Shown: positions 33,252-46,252, counted from the first letter of the stretch. The stretch is 54,790 nt of DNA from Silene noctiflora (GCA_009801015.1 VHZZ01000015.1:211378-266167); one strand, 5' to 3'. Numbers and translations: made by a program. Notes: generated by a model not told the origin, from the letters alone.

Positions 33252-34140
33252 GCTAAACCTGGCAATTTCAGCTCTAGTTTTGATCTGTGAAAATGCTCAT
33301 TCTCTATTTGGCATTACGGCGGAATTGTATCAATTTTTATGAACCATCTTTTTTCCTCATGTTACAGTTTGCATTAATGCAGAGTGAACTTTCCACTGTT
33401 TCTTAATCTCAAAGCTAAATTCCATGCAGATTATTTCATAATTCTTGGTGTAATGAGTCCACATTATGCCGTTTTATTAATCGTTAGTCACAGATTACTT
33501 CCATAGACTGACCCATGACCTATCTACTGCAACTGCACAAACCTAAGAATCACATTTTACCTAAATTAAATGCATTACAACATGAAAATAAGTTACAATG
33601 GTTGAGTTTGGATACATATCTTCGAAAGTGGCCGTGCCTGGAATTTGCTCAAACCAGGCTCGGTTGCTGCAGGATGTCAGTTCTCCAGCACGGCAGCACT
33701 CAAGTTAGATACTCAGATATGAGATCTCTCTCATATGAAGACGGTATAATAAATATCACTTCGCTTTATTACGTCATACACTATAATAGAGCGAGCCTTA
33801 GCTCCATCAAAAGAGAAATATGTAGCAAATTTTTAAGCAATTACATTATGTTTCACAACAAATAAAATTCGATTTTTTCCACCACCTAACAAAGAATGAA
33901 ACTCGGGACCATTACTATTGTAAGTTTATAACTTGTGTATCTGGCATTTGCCATTGTATGAAAGGTTTATTGCATAGCTGAAAAATGTTCTTTACTGTCT
34001 CTTTCCGCATGAGTAACTTGAACAAAATACTCACGTAGTAACGTATCACGCACTCTTCAGTTTATTGCATAGCTGAAAAATGTTCTTTACTGTCTCTTTC
34101 CGCATGAGTAACTTGAACAAAATACTCGCGTAGTAACGTA
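33252..34140. other. Tail-to-tail spacer between GPI-protein and PNC genes
   Basis: This spacer holds the 3' UTRs of two converging genes. A 116-codon open frame at 33515-33865 has no recognised family, no clear promoter and a composition like its surroundings, so I do not call it. The right end is the first copy of a 95-bp tandem duplication. Confidence 0.45.
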
Positions 34141-34154
34141 TCACGCACTCTTCA
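33965..34154. repeat. 95-bp tandem duplication over the PNC stop codon
   Basis: The unit at 33965-34059 is repeated at 34060-34154 with one difference (A at 34033, G at 34128). The second copy includes the PNC stop codon (34141-34143, minus strand) and its last four coding triplets. The transcript should therefore carry the end of the coding region and its stop a second time inside the 3' UTR. The protein is unaffected. Confidence 0.92.
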
Positions 34155-37076
34155 GTTTCGCTGCATTCACAAACAGTGATTTTCTGAGAGCAAGCATAAG
34201 TACCCATGTACTCTTTGTGATCTTCTCTTTGATCATCAAAAGTAGGGCAGAACTTAAGACAGTCTTCAAGATTTGCGCCTCTATACCCTTGAAATATCCT
34301 AATATTCCTTCATGTTTCCATATGTTGTAGAATACTCCTGAGACTGTCTTGCGAGTTTTTCTGGTTTGCGTAGCTTTTTCTTCTTCTCTCTCGGCGGCCT
34401 GAATCACAACCTTACACCTGAAAAATTGACAGTTCTTTTAAATCATGAAGCAAAGAGGACTGGAATAATTATTTGTTTCTTATATGCGTCGTTCTCACAT
34501 ATTGAAATACTCGCCTCAATTTATATATTTGTGAAACTGAAAGTCAACGGGTTATCATGAAAAGTGAAAACGACATAGTATAACAAAAAGAACGGAGATT
34601 GTATGTAAGAAAAAGATACAAAAACATGTATAAAGAGAGACTATAAGTAGAGGAAGGAACCACAGACCTAATAGCAGGATATGTCAAAATGGTGGCGATA
34701 GTCTTAGAAAGCGCACCCAAGAGAAAAGCAGTGGAGGCAGAGAGAGCTCGAGGAGACGACTCAGAGATTGTGTTTTTAGTAGACAGTCTTCTTGTCAAGA
34801 GTTTATTCTTTAGCTGATCAAATACTGTGTACTGCCAATTGGAGAAGTAAGCTTTATTAGCAGCAGTCTACCGATGCGGCCTTAACTTTTTCGCATGTAC
34901 AAGTGTATAACTTATTCAATTAAAGTTTTTCTTAGAGCACTCATCTCTCGTTTTCTTGGTCTGTGTGCCAAAACAAAGTAACAACTGACCAGAACAGATG
35001 AAGTGTAGACATGCAGTCCACATTTGACAGTTAAACAACAAGATTTAGACATGAAATTGAATACCTGAATTGACGGGTTTGCTGTCAGAAGGAGAGAGAT
35101 GCCAAGGCCATCAAAAGCGTCACTCCAGTTTCCTTCCGTTAAAGTCGTCCACAACCCTTTTGACTTTCCAAAATCACAAGTTTGCATCTTGGATGATGCT
35201 GTATCCAATGGCTGTCCGATCAATGTGGAACGAAAATAAGAAATTTTTTCAAGCAAAAAAAGAAACAGTAAAATTTGCTCAGTTCAGAGTTGAAACATGC
35301 TTACTCTGATTTAAGACACAACCAGCAGTCTCATCACAAACGAGCAACTCTAGAATGGGATAAGAGTCCCACAGTATACATCAGATTTGGACTATGGAAC
35401 TGAACTGAACGTAGCACTGGTGTCCGAAGTAAAGGACATGGGCACAAAATCATGTCATGAATCCAACATTTCTCTAAAAGATCCAAAGAAGGAGGTCTAC
35501 GTGACAAGCAAAGTGATGCACTTTGTATGAAGGATTTTGTTTACTCCCTTAGTCTCGATCATTTTACCTTTTCTTATTCTTTGTAAGGGGTATTTTAATC
35601 AAAGGTAAGCAAATGAATGGGACGGAGGGAGTAATATTTAATGATTATAAGTCTTATGTCTTAATAACCTTCCTTATTTTAAAAAGTCCTCGAGTAAAAA
35701 AAAATGAGGAAGTCCGACACTTCAATATGTACATGTGCATGACAGCCGTACTCGAATCTAAGTAATATAAAATCAATAATTTCTGTTAATAATCTTTCAG
35801 ACTTTTTGGTATTTGACTAAATGCATACATAGATTCAAAGTAATCACGTCATGTGATAAGGGAATAACCTGTGTTACTAAGACTGTACAAGCACCAGCAA
35901 CCGCAGCAACAATCAAGTTGGCTGATGTGCCCATTGACTTCGAATTACTTTTCTTCAAGTAAAGCCTCTTGAAAAAGCTATACCCATAGAAATAAATAAA
36001 CTGCTGTATAACTGACTGTAAATTCTTCGTCCCTAATCCCTGATATAACGAAAGAATCTGTCCTTTACGTATAGCTTCCCATAACACATCTGAGAGGTAC
36101 CTGCAATGTTCAAACCACAACACAATTACTACGCCATAACTCATAACCAACAACTTTGATGGACGGCTGCAGAAGGCAGGGAGATAAAATCCCCGCCATT
36201 TGAACAATTTGGAGGAAAATGACATTTACACGCAGTAGCCTCGTTTCATATCATCGAATTCAGTACCTAGGCTCTACATCTACAAAGCACAAATTTAACT
36301 ATCATTGAGCTTAAGAGCTACTGTCATTACGAAATCATACTCCCTCCGTCTCAAGGAAAACAAATGATTAAGACGGAAAAAGTACTTTAACTGGCCTAAG
36401 GTTATGTCTGGTTGAATGTCATATCAATTGCAGTGTAAAAGATCATCTGTCAATCTGTCATTTCTCTCTTATCCTCCATTTAGATTCTTATCTCTACTAT
36501 ATTTAGATCATAGTTATCCAATCCAAACAATTCACCCATTTCCTACAGAGATTAACCAAACTAGATTCCAAAGAGGTAAACTTTCATATCAAATCCCCTC
36601 AAATGTACAAATCAACCCACCAACCAAACGACGAGAAATTCTTAGGTACACAGGTCATAGTCAATACGAAAATTGGAATTCGCAACAATTACGAATATAT
36701 AATAAAGTTTAAATCCAAATTAACTAAAATACGAGGCTTCTGATAACTCGGGCGTACTATGACATGGTACACCCGCGCCATGTATCTAAGAATGTTTCTA
36801 AAATGCCCTTATATAGGGACCATTTTTTAATGGGAACCCAGATGTTTGTATATGACAAAGTGGGACCGAGATACGTTGGTTTCATTTTCCAAATACGAAT
36901 TCGATTCAAAGTAGAAAAAAATGTCAAAACCTGTATCTAGGAGGATGATCAGAAGAGGGTGCTTCAGCTTGGAACTTGGTTTTACAAGTGTCTAAAGGGT
37001 ACAAAATTGTTGTACTAACTAATGCTCCTATTGCACCTGAAGTTGCCTCTGTTAATGATTCAAAATCCAATGCCAT
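34141..37076 (-). CDS. PNC: Peroxisomal adenine nucleotide carrier (PNC1/PNC2)
   Basis: Minus strand, five exons: 36931-37076, 35869-36100, 35065-35211, 34668-34831 and 34141-34417, giving 321 aa (PNC1 is about 322). It belongs to the mitochondrial carrier family, with three repeats of two membrane helices. The signatures are PLDTCK (residues 27-32), PLDTASSK (127-134) and a degenerate third one, YPAIRCK, which is also degenerate in known PNCs. Other blocks are [30 protein letters not shown] and [20 protein letters not shown]. PNCs import ATP into peroxisomes in exchange for AMP/ADP, to fuel fatty-acid activation before beta-oxidation, notably in germinating oil-storing seeds. It converges with the GPI-protein gene and diverges from KAPP. 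A 95-bp duplication spans its stop codon; Stowaway-like MITEs lie in introns 1 and 2. Confidence 0.95.
35544..35631. mobile_element. Stowaway-like MITE in PNC intron 2
   Basis: It begins CTCCCTTAGTCTCGATCATT and ends CAAATGAATGGGACGGAGGG followed by AG, an inverted repeat flanked by TA on both sides. It is 88 bp with the same interior motif (complement of TTTGATTAAAATACC) as the other copies. Confidence 0.8.
36340..36382. mobile_element. Internally deleted Stowaway-like MITE in PNC intron 1
   Basis: CTCCCTCCGTCTCAAGG is followed directly by AAAACAAATGATTAAGACGG, with TA on both sides. Only about 43 bp remain, so the interior seen in other copies has been lost while both ends are kept. Confidence 0.6.
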
Positions 37077-37295
37077 CACTTTTTTTTATGATAATAATTC
37101 TATTGATTATAATTTTGTTTTTTTTTGCGATGATTACTATGAAGAATTATGGTGTTCCAAGTATTAGGATTTAGTAGTACAGTAATGAAATAAATAGTCA
37201 GGTTTTGGATCTTTGGAAACCATATGGAAAGTGTAACTACGGAGTAATTGGCAAGTGGGGGTTGAATATTGACTAAATAAACAAAAATTATAATG

Positions 37296-37455
37296 GAAGA
37301 CGGACACAGCTGAAAACGGATGGTGTCCCTCTTGTAAAATATTAATATGCAAGTGCCATAACCATGGACCGCTTCATTTTCCTCCCATTTTGCTTATTGT
37401 GAGAGGGACATCCGTCTTTAGCTTGTGACGGATACTGTCCGTCACAAACAAGACG
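37296..37455. mobile_element. Palindromic MITE, copy 1
   Basis: Arms with GAAGACGGACACAGCTGAAA at the left are partly inverse to TCCGTCTTTAGCTTGTGACG at the right. The interior TATGCAAGTGCCATAACCAT and the end CCGTCACAAACAAGACG match the element at 51899-52074. The target duplication is not resolved. Confidence 0.6.
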
Positions 37456-37740
37456 CTTTATTAAATAAATAATTTAGTTTGAAGAATGATTAAGGGAATA
37501 TTATTAGACGATCAAGTTGTACCGAATTATTATAAATTGTTTCTTTCCGATCTTCTTCGTAAATCTTAGTTCTCTAGTTATATAAAAGTATAAAATGTTT
37601 GTATTTTACATGATTTACCTGAGATGCTCTACCCACATGAACACTCGGTAAACATAAAGTATAAGAGAGGACCTGCGTAGTTGCATTGCACATTGATTGG
37701 TGTCTCGTATTATGGAGGTAAGCATTATCATGGTTAGGAT

Positions 37741-38248
37741 TAGGGTTGTCAATGAGACGAAACAGCTCGCGAGCTACTCGAGATCGGCTCGGTCAAAGCT
37801 CGGCTCGTGCGAGCTTGGGATCGGCTCAAGAGCTTAACGAGTCAAGCCGAGCAAAGGCTGACTCGACTCGAAAAGCTCGTGAGCAGCTCAAACTTGTATG
37901 ATTACATAAGATATTGCTCATATTTTATAAAAATATTTTATCATGAATATATTTTAGTATGACACATATCAAATGTCTCACTGATTTACCAAATATTTTG
38001 ACATATAACGTTCAAGCCTTGTTATTAAAAATATCGAAAGAAAAAAATTAAAAAATAAACAATTTTATATAGGCTCGATTTGGGCTCGAGTTTGGCTCGA
38101 GCTCGCGTTAAAGCTCGCAAGCTTTATAACGAGCACATTTTTTCCAAGCTCGGGTAAGCTCGAGATCGGCTCGAGCTCGAGTTTTGGTTCTTGAGCACAA
38201 GCCGAGCAAGGCCTGGCTCGGGCTCGACTCGGCTCGTTAACACCCCTA
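37741..38248. mobile_element. hAT-type MITE with exact 8-bp target duplication
   Basis: The element begins TAGGGTTGTCAATGAGAC and its inverse right end reads TAGGGGTGTTAACGAGCC, with 4 mismatches in 18. It is flanked by GTTAGGAT on both sides (37733-37740 and 38249-38256), an exact 8-bp target duplication as in hAT transposons. The 508-bp body is full of GCTCGAGC- and GGCTCG-type repeats in both orientations and has no transposase frame, so it is non-autonomous. Confidence 0.8.
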
Positions 38249-38952
38249 GTTAGGATTGAAGTCCTGGGTTAGTCTAATAACTTAACGACTTTAGACGTGT
38301 CTTTTCATAATAAAGAATAATGATAAATTATAGTTAGATGTTTTTTTTTTCCAAAATAAAACACTATTTAATTAATTTTAAATAGTCATTACTGCTTACT
38401 GATTTATTGCCAATTTATAACAAATTCCATATCTGATCATTTTTCGTTATCATTTACGTGTTGAAACAAGTTATCTTAAAATGAGTTAGATAGTTTTATA
38501 GATAAACATATTATATGGTTAAATGAGCGACGTAAATGGTTGAGTTAGGAGATTAGCAATGAAAAAGTCAGTTTTTCAATCCGTCCTATTGCATTTCTAA
38601 TCATTCATCCTCTTAATTTTTTCAATCCAAATTAAAAAATTTTAATTATGCTAACAAAGTAAATTGATTCACGTTTAATGAGATGGTTTGGGTCATCAAC
38701 TCATCATTCAAGAGTCTATGACCCATTTAGAAACTCGAATTTAGGTCTGAATTCAAAACATCATAAACCATCTATCTATAGAAATAGAGACGTAAACACG
38801 AACCCGACGCGACCGAGCCAACCTACCAAAATGCAGAAACAAAAATAGGCATAACCGTCCCTGACCTCCTAACCAGGGGAGTCGAGTTGAATTTCCTCAT
38901 CTAACAATTTCTGTTTCTGTAAAATCTCTATCCTCGCACATCTCCTTCGGCG

Positions 38953-41900
38953 ATGATGGCGATGGTAGAAACCAGCATTACATTCATCGGAATCACAATC
39001 TTCATTATTATTATGCTCCTTCTCATCCTCTTCTTCTTCCTTGCTTTCTTCAAACCATGGCGTCTTCTCTCTCGCTCCTTCCATCGCCCTTTCTCCTTCA
39101 AGGTCCATTTTTTTTGCTCATTTTTAGTTTTTTTTCTTTTTATTCATTGATCGATGCATGAAATGAGATTTATTATTTAGATTCGTGTTTGTTTTTGTGT
39201 TATAATGTTTGATAGATTTGATTTATTGTGTTTCTAGTGTTGCGATTTCGGTATTTTGATGTTTGATAGTTGCGTAGATGACGATTATGTTGTTGAATTA
39301 GAATGATCAATCAATAGCTCATTTCTAGGGATTAGTAATTTGCTTGACCTTCGTATTGTTAGTTACTTGCATATGGCGATACTTTTGTAATCTAGGGTTT
39401 GTATAATGCCTTTTTAAGCAAGTATGGAAGCGTTATGTAGTTGTCCACTCGCTATTGACCGCTGAGCTTCTTGTCAATGCATAATTGCATGATAAGAGCT
39501 ATGCATTTAGGAAGCGTTATGTAGTTGTCGACTTGTTATTGATCGCTGAGCTTCTTGTCAATGTGTAATTGTTTTGTTGGGAGAAGAGCTATGCATTTGT
39601 CATAATCGTGTTTTTAGCTGCTGATACATTTCCAGACAATGTTTTGTATTATCTTTGTCTGATGTGGATACGAATTGCATTTCTTAGTCACTGGTAGCGA
39701 AAATGTTGGATGCCTTTCGCTGTTTGTGGAGATATTTTTGTTGTTGACTGAACGAAATTCTCTGATTTTAGAAATAGAATAGTGTTGTAAAATTGACCGT
39801 ATTATAGTTTAAATATAGACATATAGGGCGGCATCAGAATGCAGTAGTATGAAATCCTTTCCCGTGCCATTCAGTGAATGGAATCACCCTTAGGAAAGTT
39901 ATCTTTATACTCCATCTGTTCCCATCATTTGTTTATCTTTGATTAAAATACGGCTCGTAAAAATAATTAGCTAAATAATTGACTGAGACAAAGGAAGTTG
40001 TTTAAATGGCAACTTTGGCAAGGTCGTGTATATATTGCCTATGACTCAAAAATAGTGATGCATTTGAATTACCTCTGCTGCTCATTGGCGTTGTTGACAT
40101 GCGTTGTCGTATGCAGGCTGATGATATAGAGAGACCACTCTTAACGGAAGATTATGATCTGCTCCCAAGTCATATAAATGAACCAGGGATTGTTTTTGGT
40201 CCCGAGGCATCTAATGTTCATACTGAGGAGCATTTTGATTCACCAGGAACGCATGACGATATTCCTAGTCAGAGGCTTCCTCCTCTTCCACCTCAGTCGA
40301 CCCAAGGTAAGCTACTGTTTCCATATTCTCTCTGTTGATGTCTTCGTTCATTTGGGAAACTTAAGTATTATCATCACCTTTTTACTGATAAAAGGAAATA
40401 AGGACAATATAATTGAAAATGTTAATGTTTACTTAACTCTGGCAATACGGGATGTTCATTATTTTATTTTACTAGATCTAGAAAGGGGATAAGTATATTA
40501 GGACAATCAACAACATGACTTGGATGGAGGATGTTCACTACCTTTTAATTGATTACTGTAATTAACAAGGGCGACTTTTATGTTCTCTCTGTACATCGCT
40601 AAGCTCATGCCGTTCATCTGCATAGGGAGATCTTTATTCACTGGTGTATATATTATTATTTTAATCTGAATTTGAAATTTATTTTGTCATTTTGGTACAT
40701 ACACTAAGGCTTATTTCAAAAGACAGGTGGAGTGAGTTCAATTATATGATAAGCACAAAGCTTGAATTAGGGTTTCTTGTGTTGGGTTATAAATCTTTTT
40801 TCTTTTGTCTTTAAATCAAGATGTTTCTGATCTGTAATGTATGATCCTTATACAGTTTTAGTTCTTTCGTATTTTCCATTTTCCAGGAGATAGTCTAGTT
40901 CTAGACATTGGTGATGAATCCGAAGACATTTTTATTGGTCAAACAGTGAGGCGACCTTTGTTGACCTCCCATTTCGACGAAGAGCAGAAACACTCTACAA
41001 AAGAAGACATTAATTATGATCCAAGATTTAAGCGCCCTAAACTTATGAAAAAGATTTCTGGTGATTTTCCTGATCAAGGTACTTAGCTTACTTTTCAACT
41101 AGAAAGGTGTGGCATTATATTGAAAATGTCAAGCATGTCACTGCATTTTCTTGTTAGATGTGCAGGAAGCTGTCTCTCTTTGGAAGTTATTACTGGTCCT
41201 GCGTGTGGGCTTTGTTATTCGTTGCGGTCTACAGATGCTTCTAAACTTCCATTGACTCTTGGAAGGGTCCCACCTAGTAATTTGATACTAAATGATTCGG
41301 AAATTTCTGGAAAACATGCTATGATAAACTGGAATCCCAATGTAATTTTCTAAAGAATCTTGCAGATTCTTATGTTTAAACAATAGTAGTACAATACTTT
41401 GGTGCTTTCATTAGTTTCTGACTTATAGCACTTCTTTTGTTTCCCTTTCAGAAGCGGAAATGGGAACTATTAGACATGGGTAGTCTTAATGGGACTCTTG
41501 TGAATTCTAAGGCTATTAGTCATCCTGATTCAGGGAGCAGAACTTGGGGTGAGCCAAAGGAGCTTGTTGATGGTGATGTTATTACTCTTGGAACCACTTC
41601 CAAAGTAAATGTAAGTTTTCTAATCACTTACAATCATCATGATCATTATCAACATCATTACCTTAAATCCTTCAAAGAAGCTCCTACCAAGCGGGATTGG
41701 GGTCTTGGGTGGATGTATCAGATGTATGCACCCTTTCTTGAATTATAAAGAAGTTGTTTCCGAATGAACCTAAACCGAATACGGATCAACCATTTTGATT
41801 TATTTAATTTTATCTCAAAGCCAAAATGTAAATAATCTTTGGCTCAATTGCGCATGGAATACAAAATGTAAATAGTGTTTAGATCACTAAATTGAAATAG

Positions 41901-44900
41901 TGAGGCGCCAGCCAGATCACTGAGTTGAAATAGAACATGGTCAGTTTTGTCATGTAGTAATAGTAAACTGAGTGCTTACTGCCTTGGGTACTTCATAATT
42001 GACAATAGACACTTCCCATTTTGGTGTAATGGTGATTGTTTGCATATGTTAAGTAGCATCATTAGTGGAAACCCTCAAATAGAGCGCACCTTATGAGCCA
42101 GTTATAATGTTATATTGACCTTTTGGAAGTTTGAACGGAAAAAAGTGTGATGTTTCAGAAGAGGCCGGCCAACTTTTGTTGGCTCCACATTCTGCTCCTA
42201 ATATATTTGTGCAACCCTTTTTTTCTACTTAGCAGCTTCATTTCACAACTTATAAATGGTACTCAGATTCTCCTTTATAAAGTTATGGTGACCCACTATA
42301 GATGGTTTAAGTAGATAAGTAGTATGCTATTCAATACCTGACACTAGCTTGCATGAGGTTTAATGGTTTGTGATCACCCTGGTTTATTCTGTAGCATACA
42401 TTTCTCTGTGGCAGGTTCATATTACGTCCCTGACTGAATTAAAGATTCCATTAGGAGTAGGCATTGCTTCAGATCCAATGTCTATGCGACGCGGAGGAAA
42501 AAAGCTCCCTATGGAAGATGTCAGCTTTCACCACTGGCCGTTGCCTGGGGCAGATCAGGTTAGTCAGAAGTTGAAACTCAAGAGGGTATCTTTGCATGGT
42601 GGTCATAAATGGTGTAATTCAAACTCTGCTGTTAACAGTTTGGAGTTTTCGGGATCTGCGATGGACATGGTGGAGATCTTGCAGCTAAGTCAGTGAGTAG
42701 GTTAGTAATCATAATCATGATATTTCGTTGTTTATAAAATTAGACGGCACGGCATTTAGACAGACATCTACTGCAGCCTTGAACATTACACATTTGATGA
42801 TATACTTTTGTAGAAATTTATTTTATATCTGAATAAATGATGATCCTCTTTGGATAGTGTGGAGTGCTTGATCTCAGCTTTCCATGAGCTAGCGCTCAAG
42901 CCGATCTAATTTGGTGCTAATGTGCTTCTAATTCTCTATTGCATACTTATTTGGATTATATTGTTGTACCTTGGTTTGACAGTATTAATTTAATTACTCA
43001 AGCCTGCAATGATGTGGTTTCAGGATTCTTCCAGAGACAATTGCAACTATTTTATCTGATTCTTCGAGGAGGGAGAAGGTTTTATCTCAGCAGGATGCTG
43101 CAGATGTTCTTAGAAATGCATTCCAACAGACAGAAGCAGGCCTAAATAACTATTATGAGGTTCTACTTTCTATACTTGTCTACAAAAATCATGCTCCATC
43201 TGTTTACAGTTGAGTCAAAATATTTATATATAGACTTCCTGGAAGCTAAATTTTTATTCTTTGGTTTTCTGAAGGATGAAAGCATTTCAATTAGAGCATG
43301 GTGTTTTCTGTCCCAAACCTTACTATATTCGGACCGAATTTGCTTGTTAAGGGGGGGAAAAGGGATCCCTTTGTTTTCCTGCAACCTGACTTGCTATCCA
43401 AGGAAGGGAAATTGTCCTGTCCTCTCCCTAATTTCTTCCCTTTCCACCCAAATCCCTTCATGTAGAGAAAGGGGTAGTGTATTTGAATATTAAATAGTGT
43501 GAAGTAAAAATTGTAGAACCACCAATCACCATGACTCATATCATCATATGCCTATCATATCATTCTAATCAAGTAATCATATACTGTATATGGGACTAAT
43601 GTATCTGATTTTCCTGATTCAGTAGCCTTAAACCTTGGCTTTAATAAATATTCCAAACCGTCATCTACATGACTAAGGACCTTGGGAAGGGGAACAATTA
43701 TAATAGTCTCAAGCTTCCAACTGTATTTGTCATCAATATTGAGGCTTGAACTGCAGATGGTGAAATGCCCTTATCCTTCCTGATAAGTTTTGCTAAGATT
43801 TGATTTATAAGATTTCAGTTAAAACGTTTCTTATACGACGGTTAATCTCTTTTCATTATGAGAAATTGAAAACAACACATTAAAGAGGAAACAGAACTAA
43901 TAATTAATTTACTGAAATAACCTCTGTGGTGTGCATTTATCTTGCCACCAATGGCACAATATGATTTCCTTTCAGTGTGTAATTTAGATTTTGAGCTCTG
44001 TTTATAATGCTTTATTTTCGAAAACTTTTCCATTATGCAAGACTTTCTACTGTCAAACGAAAACACATATTTGAGTTTATTTGCTCATAGCTGTTTGTGT
44101 TTAGGGTTGTACCGCAACAGTGCTTCTTGTTTGGGCTGATGGCGATGAAAGTTTCTTTGCTCAATGCGCCAATGTTGGAGACTCCGCCTGTGTCTTGAAG
44201 TACGTGCATACACAGTTTCTGAAGTGTGCTTAATACCTAATTTATCTTTTGAAAACTGCCCCGTTCGGTTATCTGTCATTGACCTCGTTTTCTATTACTC
44301 ATTCTGCCTGTGATATATTAATCTGCAAGTTTGCTCCGGTGTGCGGATGCGAAGTTTATGTTTATTTATACCTAATAGAATTAGATTACTAATTTTGCTC
44401 TTTATGACATTGTTCTGAAAAAAAACTGATAATGGTAAATACTTTGTTACATCAGATGAGCAGTATATGTGTATGGTTAGACCATCTTAGCTGTAAAATT
44501 ATACTCAGTCCTTGGTATGTGATTTTCGTAAAACATGATGGGGAATTAAGAATTATAGAATAATTAGGTACCTTCAAAAACTTGTACATCTTAAAAGCCC
44601 GCATAGATTGATTATAAGCAATAGTCATACTTAAATTTGTAGAACCAAGTTAGAATACTTGTGATGGCTTGTCGTGTAACACATTTGCTGAAGGTCAAAC
44701 CTCTCTGTTTGAGTGAAAGAAAGACATTGTAAGAATGAAGAAATAGAAACAGATGAAAGATATACAAACAGAGGTGTCATATATTCTCTTTTCACTGTTT
44801 TTAACTTTTCCTAGCGGCATTTTATGGGAAGAAAAAAAGCATAAGAAAAAGTATACTCTTGTCTTATCTTACTTTAATGGTCTGCCTTTATCACAGCTAA

Positions 44901-46252
44901 AAACTACAGGAATAAAAAGTAACTATTTTATGTTCTGTAATCATAATGCTGGTGGCAAAAATCACATTGTTAATGTATAAAATAATTTAGCCTTATCTTA
45001 TATATCTTAAACATTTTGGCAGCTTTGATGGAAAGCAGATAAAGATGAGTGAAGATCATAGAATAACTAGCGATTCCGAGAGGCAGCGTATCAATGAAAC
45101 TGGAGAGCCATTAAAGGATGGGGATACACGTCTTTGTGGTACTGTAGTCTTTTATATCCTTGCTGGTCCATTGATATTTTTGTCTTTATCAACATTCTGA
45201 ACATCAGCATTTTTAAGAACCAACAATAGAACTAAAACAATATACCTGGATGTGCATTCAGGCCTAAATCTTGGTAGAATGTTGGGGGACAAATTTTTAA
45301 AGGAGCAGGATGGCCGGTTTAGTGCAAAGCCTTACATCAGTCAAGTAGTGCGAATCAGTCAAGCAAGTGAAGCCTTTGCGCTGTTGGCAAGGTGAGTTTT
45401 TTCTGCGCTTAATCTGGAAGGGTAGAGTCTGTCATCCTACATCTTTTCTTGCGTATGCATTTACTCGGAATATACATGTGGAATACCAATCCCACTATCA
45501 GATTCTTTTTTTTCCCATTCAAAAATGTTTATTTCACAAAGCTCTCGTCTTTTTTTTTTTGTAACTTCAAGTTTATCTAGAAGCTTTTTCAAATCATTAT
45601 GTTTATTTGTCCTATCTATTAATTCAAGTATGGGTCATTATCTTGTGAGAAAATTGCCCGTGTCAGTGCTGTATCTTCCTATGTTACTGCGGTTTTGCTA
45701 CAATTGTTAGATGGACACGGTGTTGTAGTATAAGACATGGCTATTTTGTGAATAAAGTATCATATTTTGCCCAAAATGAAATATTGAACTTATGTGTCCG
45801 AGTTTTGAACACCCGACACCCAGCGAAAAGGAATTGTTGAAGTAATGTAGGTACCTTAGTTAAATTATTCATGAAGTTACCTACTGGGTCTAATGTACAA
45901 CTGTACGCTACTGCCTAGTGATTTAAACTTTTGATACTCTTGGCATGCAGTGATGGTTTATGGGATGTCATAAGTGTAAAGAAGGCTATTCAGCTTATTC
46001 TTCAGGTAATTTATCGACCACGCATCATGCATGCTAATCATATTGTCCACATAGGGTTATTATTATAATCACAACAAAGTTTTGTTGTGGTCGCAGGCAA
46101 AGGAAAGATATACAGATACAAAGGATTCAGCAGAGAAGATAGCTAGTTATTTATTAAATGAAGCTCGAGTTCTGCGCACGAAGGATAACACCTCGATAAT
46201 GTATATAGATTTTGACACAGCTCTCAGAATCTTGTGTAAATATGATGCTTGA
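38953..46252 (+). CDS. KAPP: Kinase-associated protein phosphatase KAPP (FHA plus PP2C)
   Basis: Thirteen exons: 38953-39102, 40117-40306, 40887-41078, 41166-41341, 41452-41610, 42415-42558, 42639-42700, 43024-43159, 44105-44199, 45023-45138, 45262-45391, 45951-46005 and 46097-46252, giving 586 aa (Arabidopsis about 581). Residues 10-34 are a membrane anchor, followed by an acidic linker. The FHA domain has Gly210-Arg211, SGKHAMINW and GSLNGTLVN, the phosphothreonine-binding set. The PP2C domain (about 305-586) has MED (322-324), DGHGG (345-349), GDSACV, ASDGLWDV and KDNTS, all metal-site blocks. KAPP binds phosphorylated receptor kinases such as CLV1 through the FHA domain and dephosphorylates them at the plasma membrane. 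Exons 6 and 7 are separated by an 80-nt intron. ATG 38953 is followed by a second ATG at once; either would do. Confidence 0.95.
39910..39998. mobile_element. Degenerate Stowaway-like MITE in KAPP intron 1
   Basis: It begins CTCCATCTGTTCCCATCATT after TA and has the family interior TTATCTTTGATTAAAATACG. The right arm (AATTGACTGAGACAAAGGA) is eroded and no TA is kept there. The end is approximate. Confidence 0.5.

Larger units (their letters stand above)
37077..38952. other. Head-to-head spacer between PNC and KAPP
   Basis: This is the shared upstream region of two divergent genes. It contains two transposon-like elements, a palindromic MITE (37296-37455) and an hAT-type MITE (37741-38248), plus AT-rich DNA. 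I see no further gene. The short ORFs at 37164-37352 and 38869-39108 (minus) are shadows. Confidence 0.5.

Noticed and set aside
33515-33865. 116-codon open frame between the GPI-protein and PNC genes
   Set aside because: No recognised family, no promoter, and it lies in the 3' UTR space of two converging genes; I treat it as chance.
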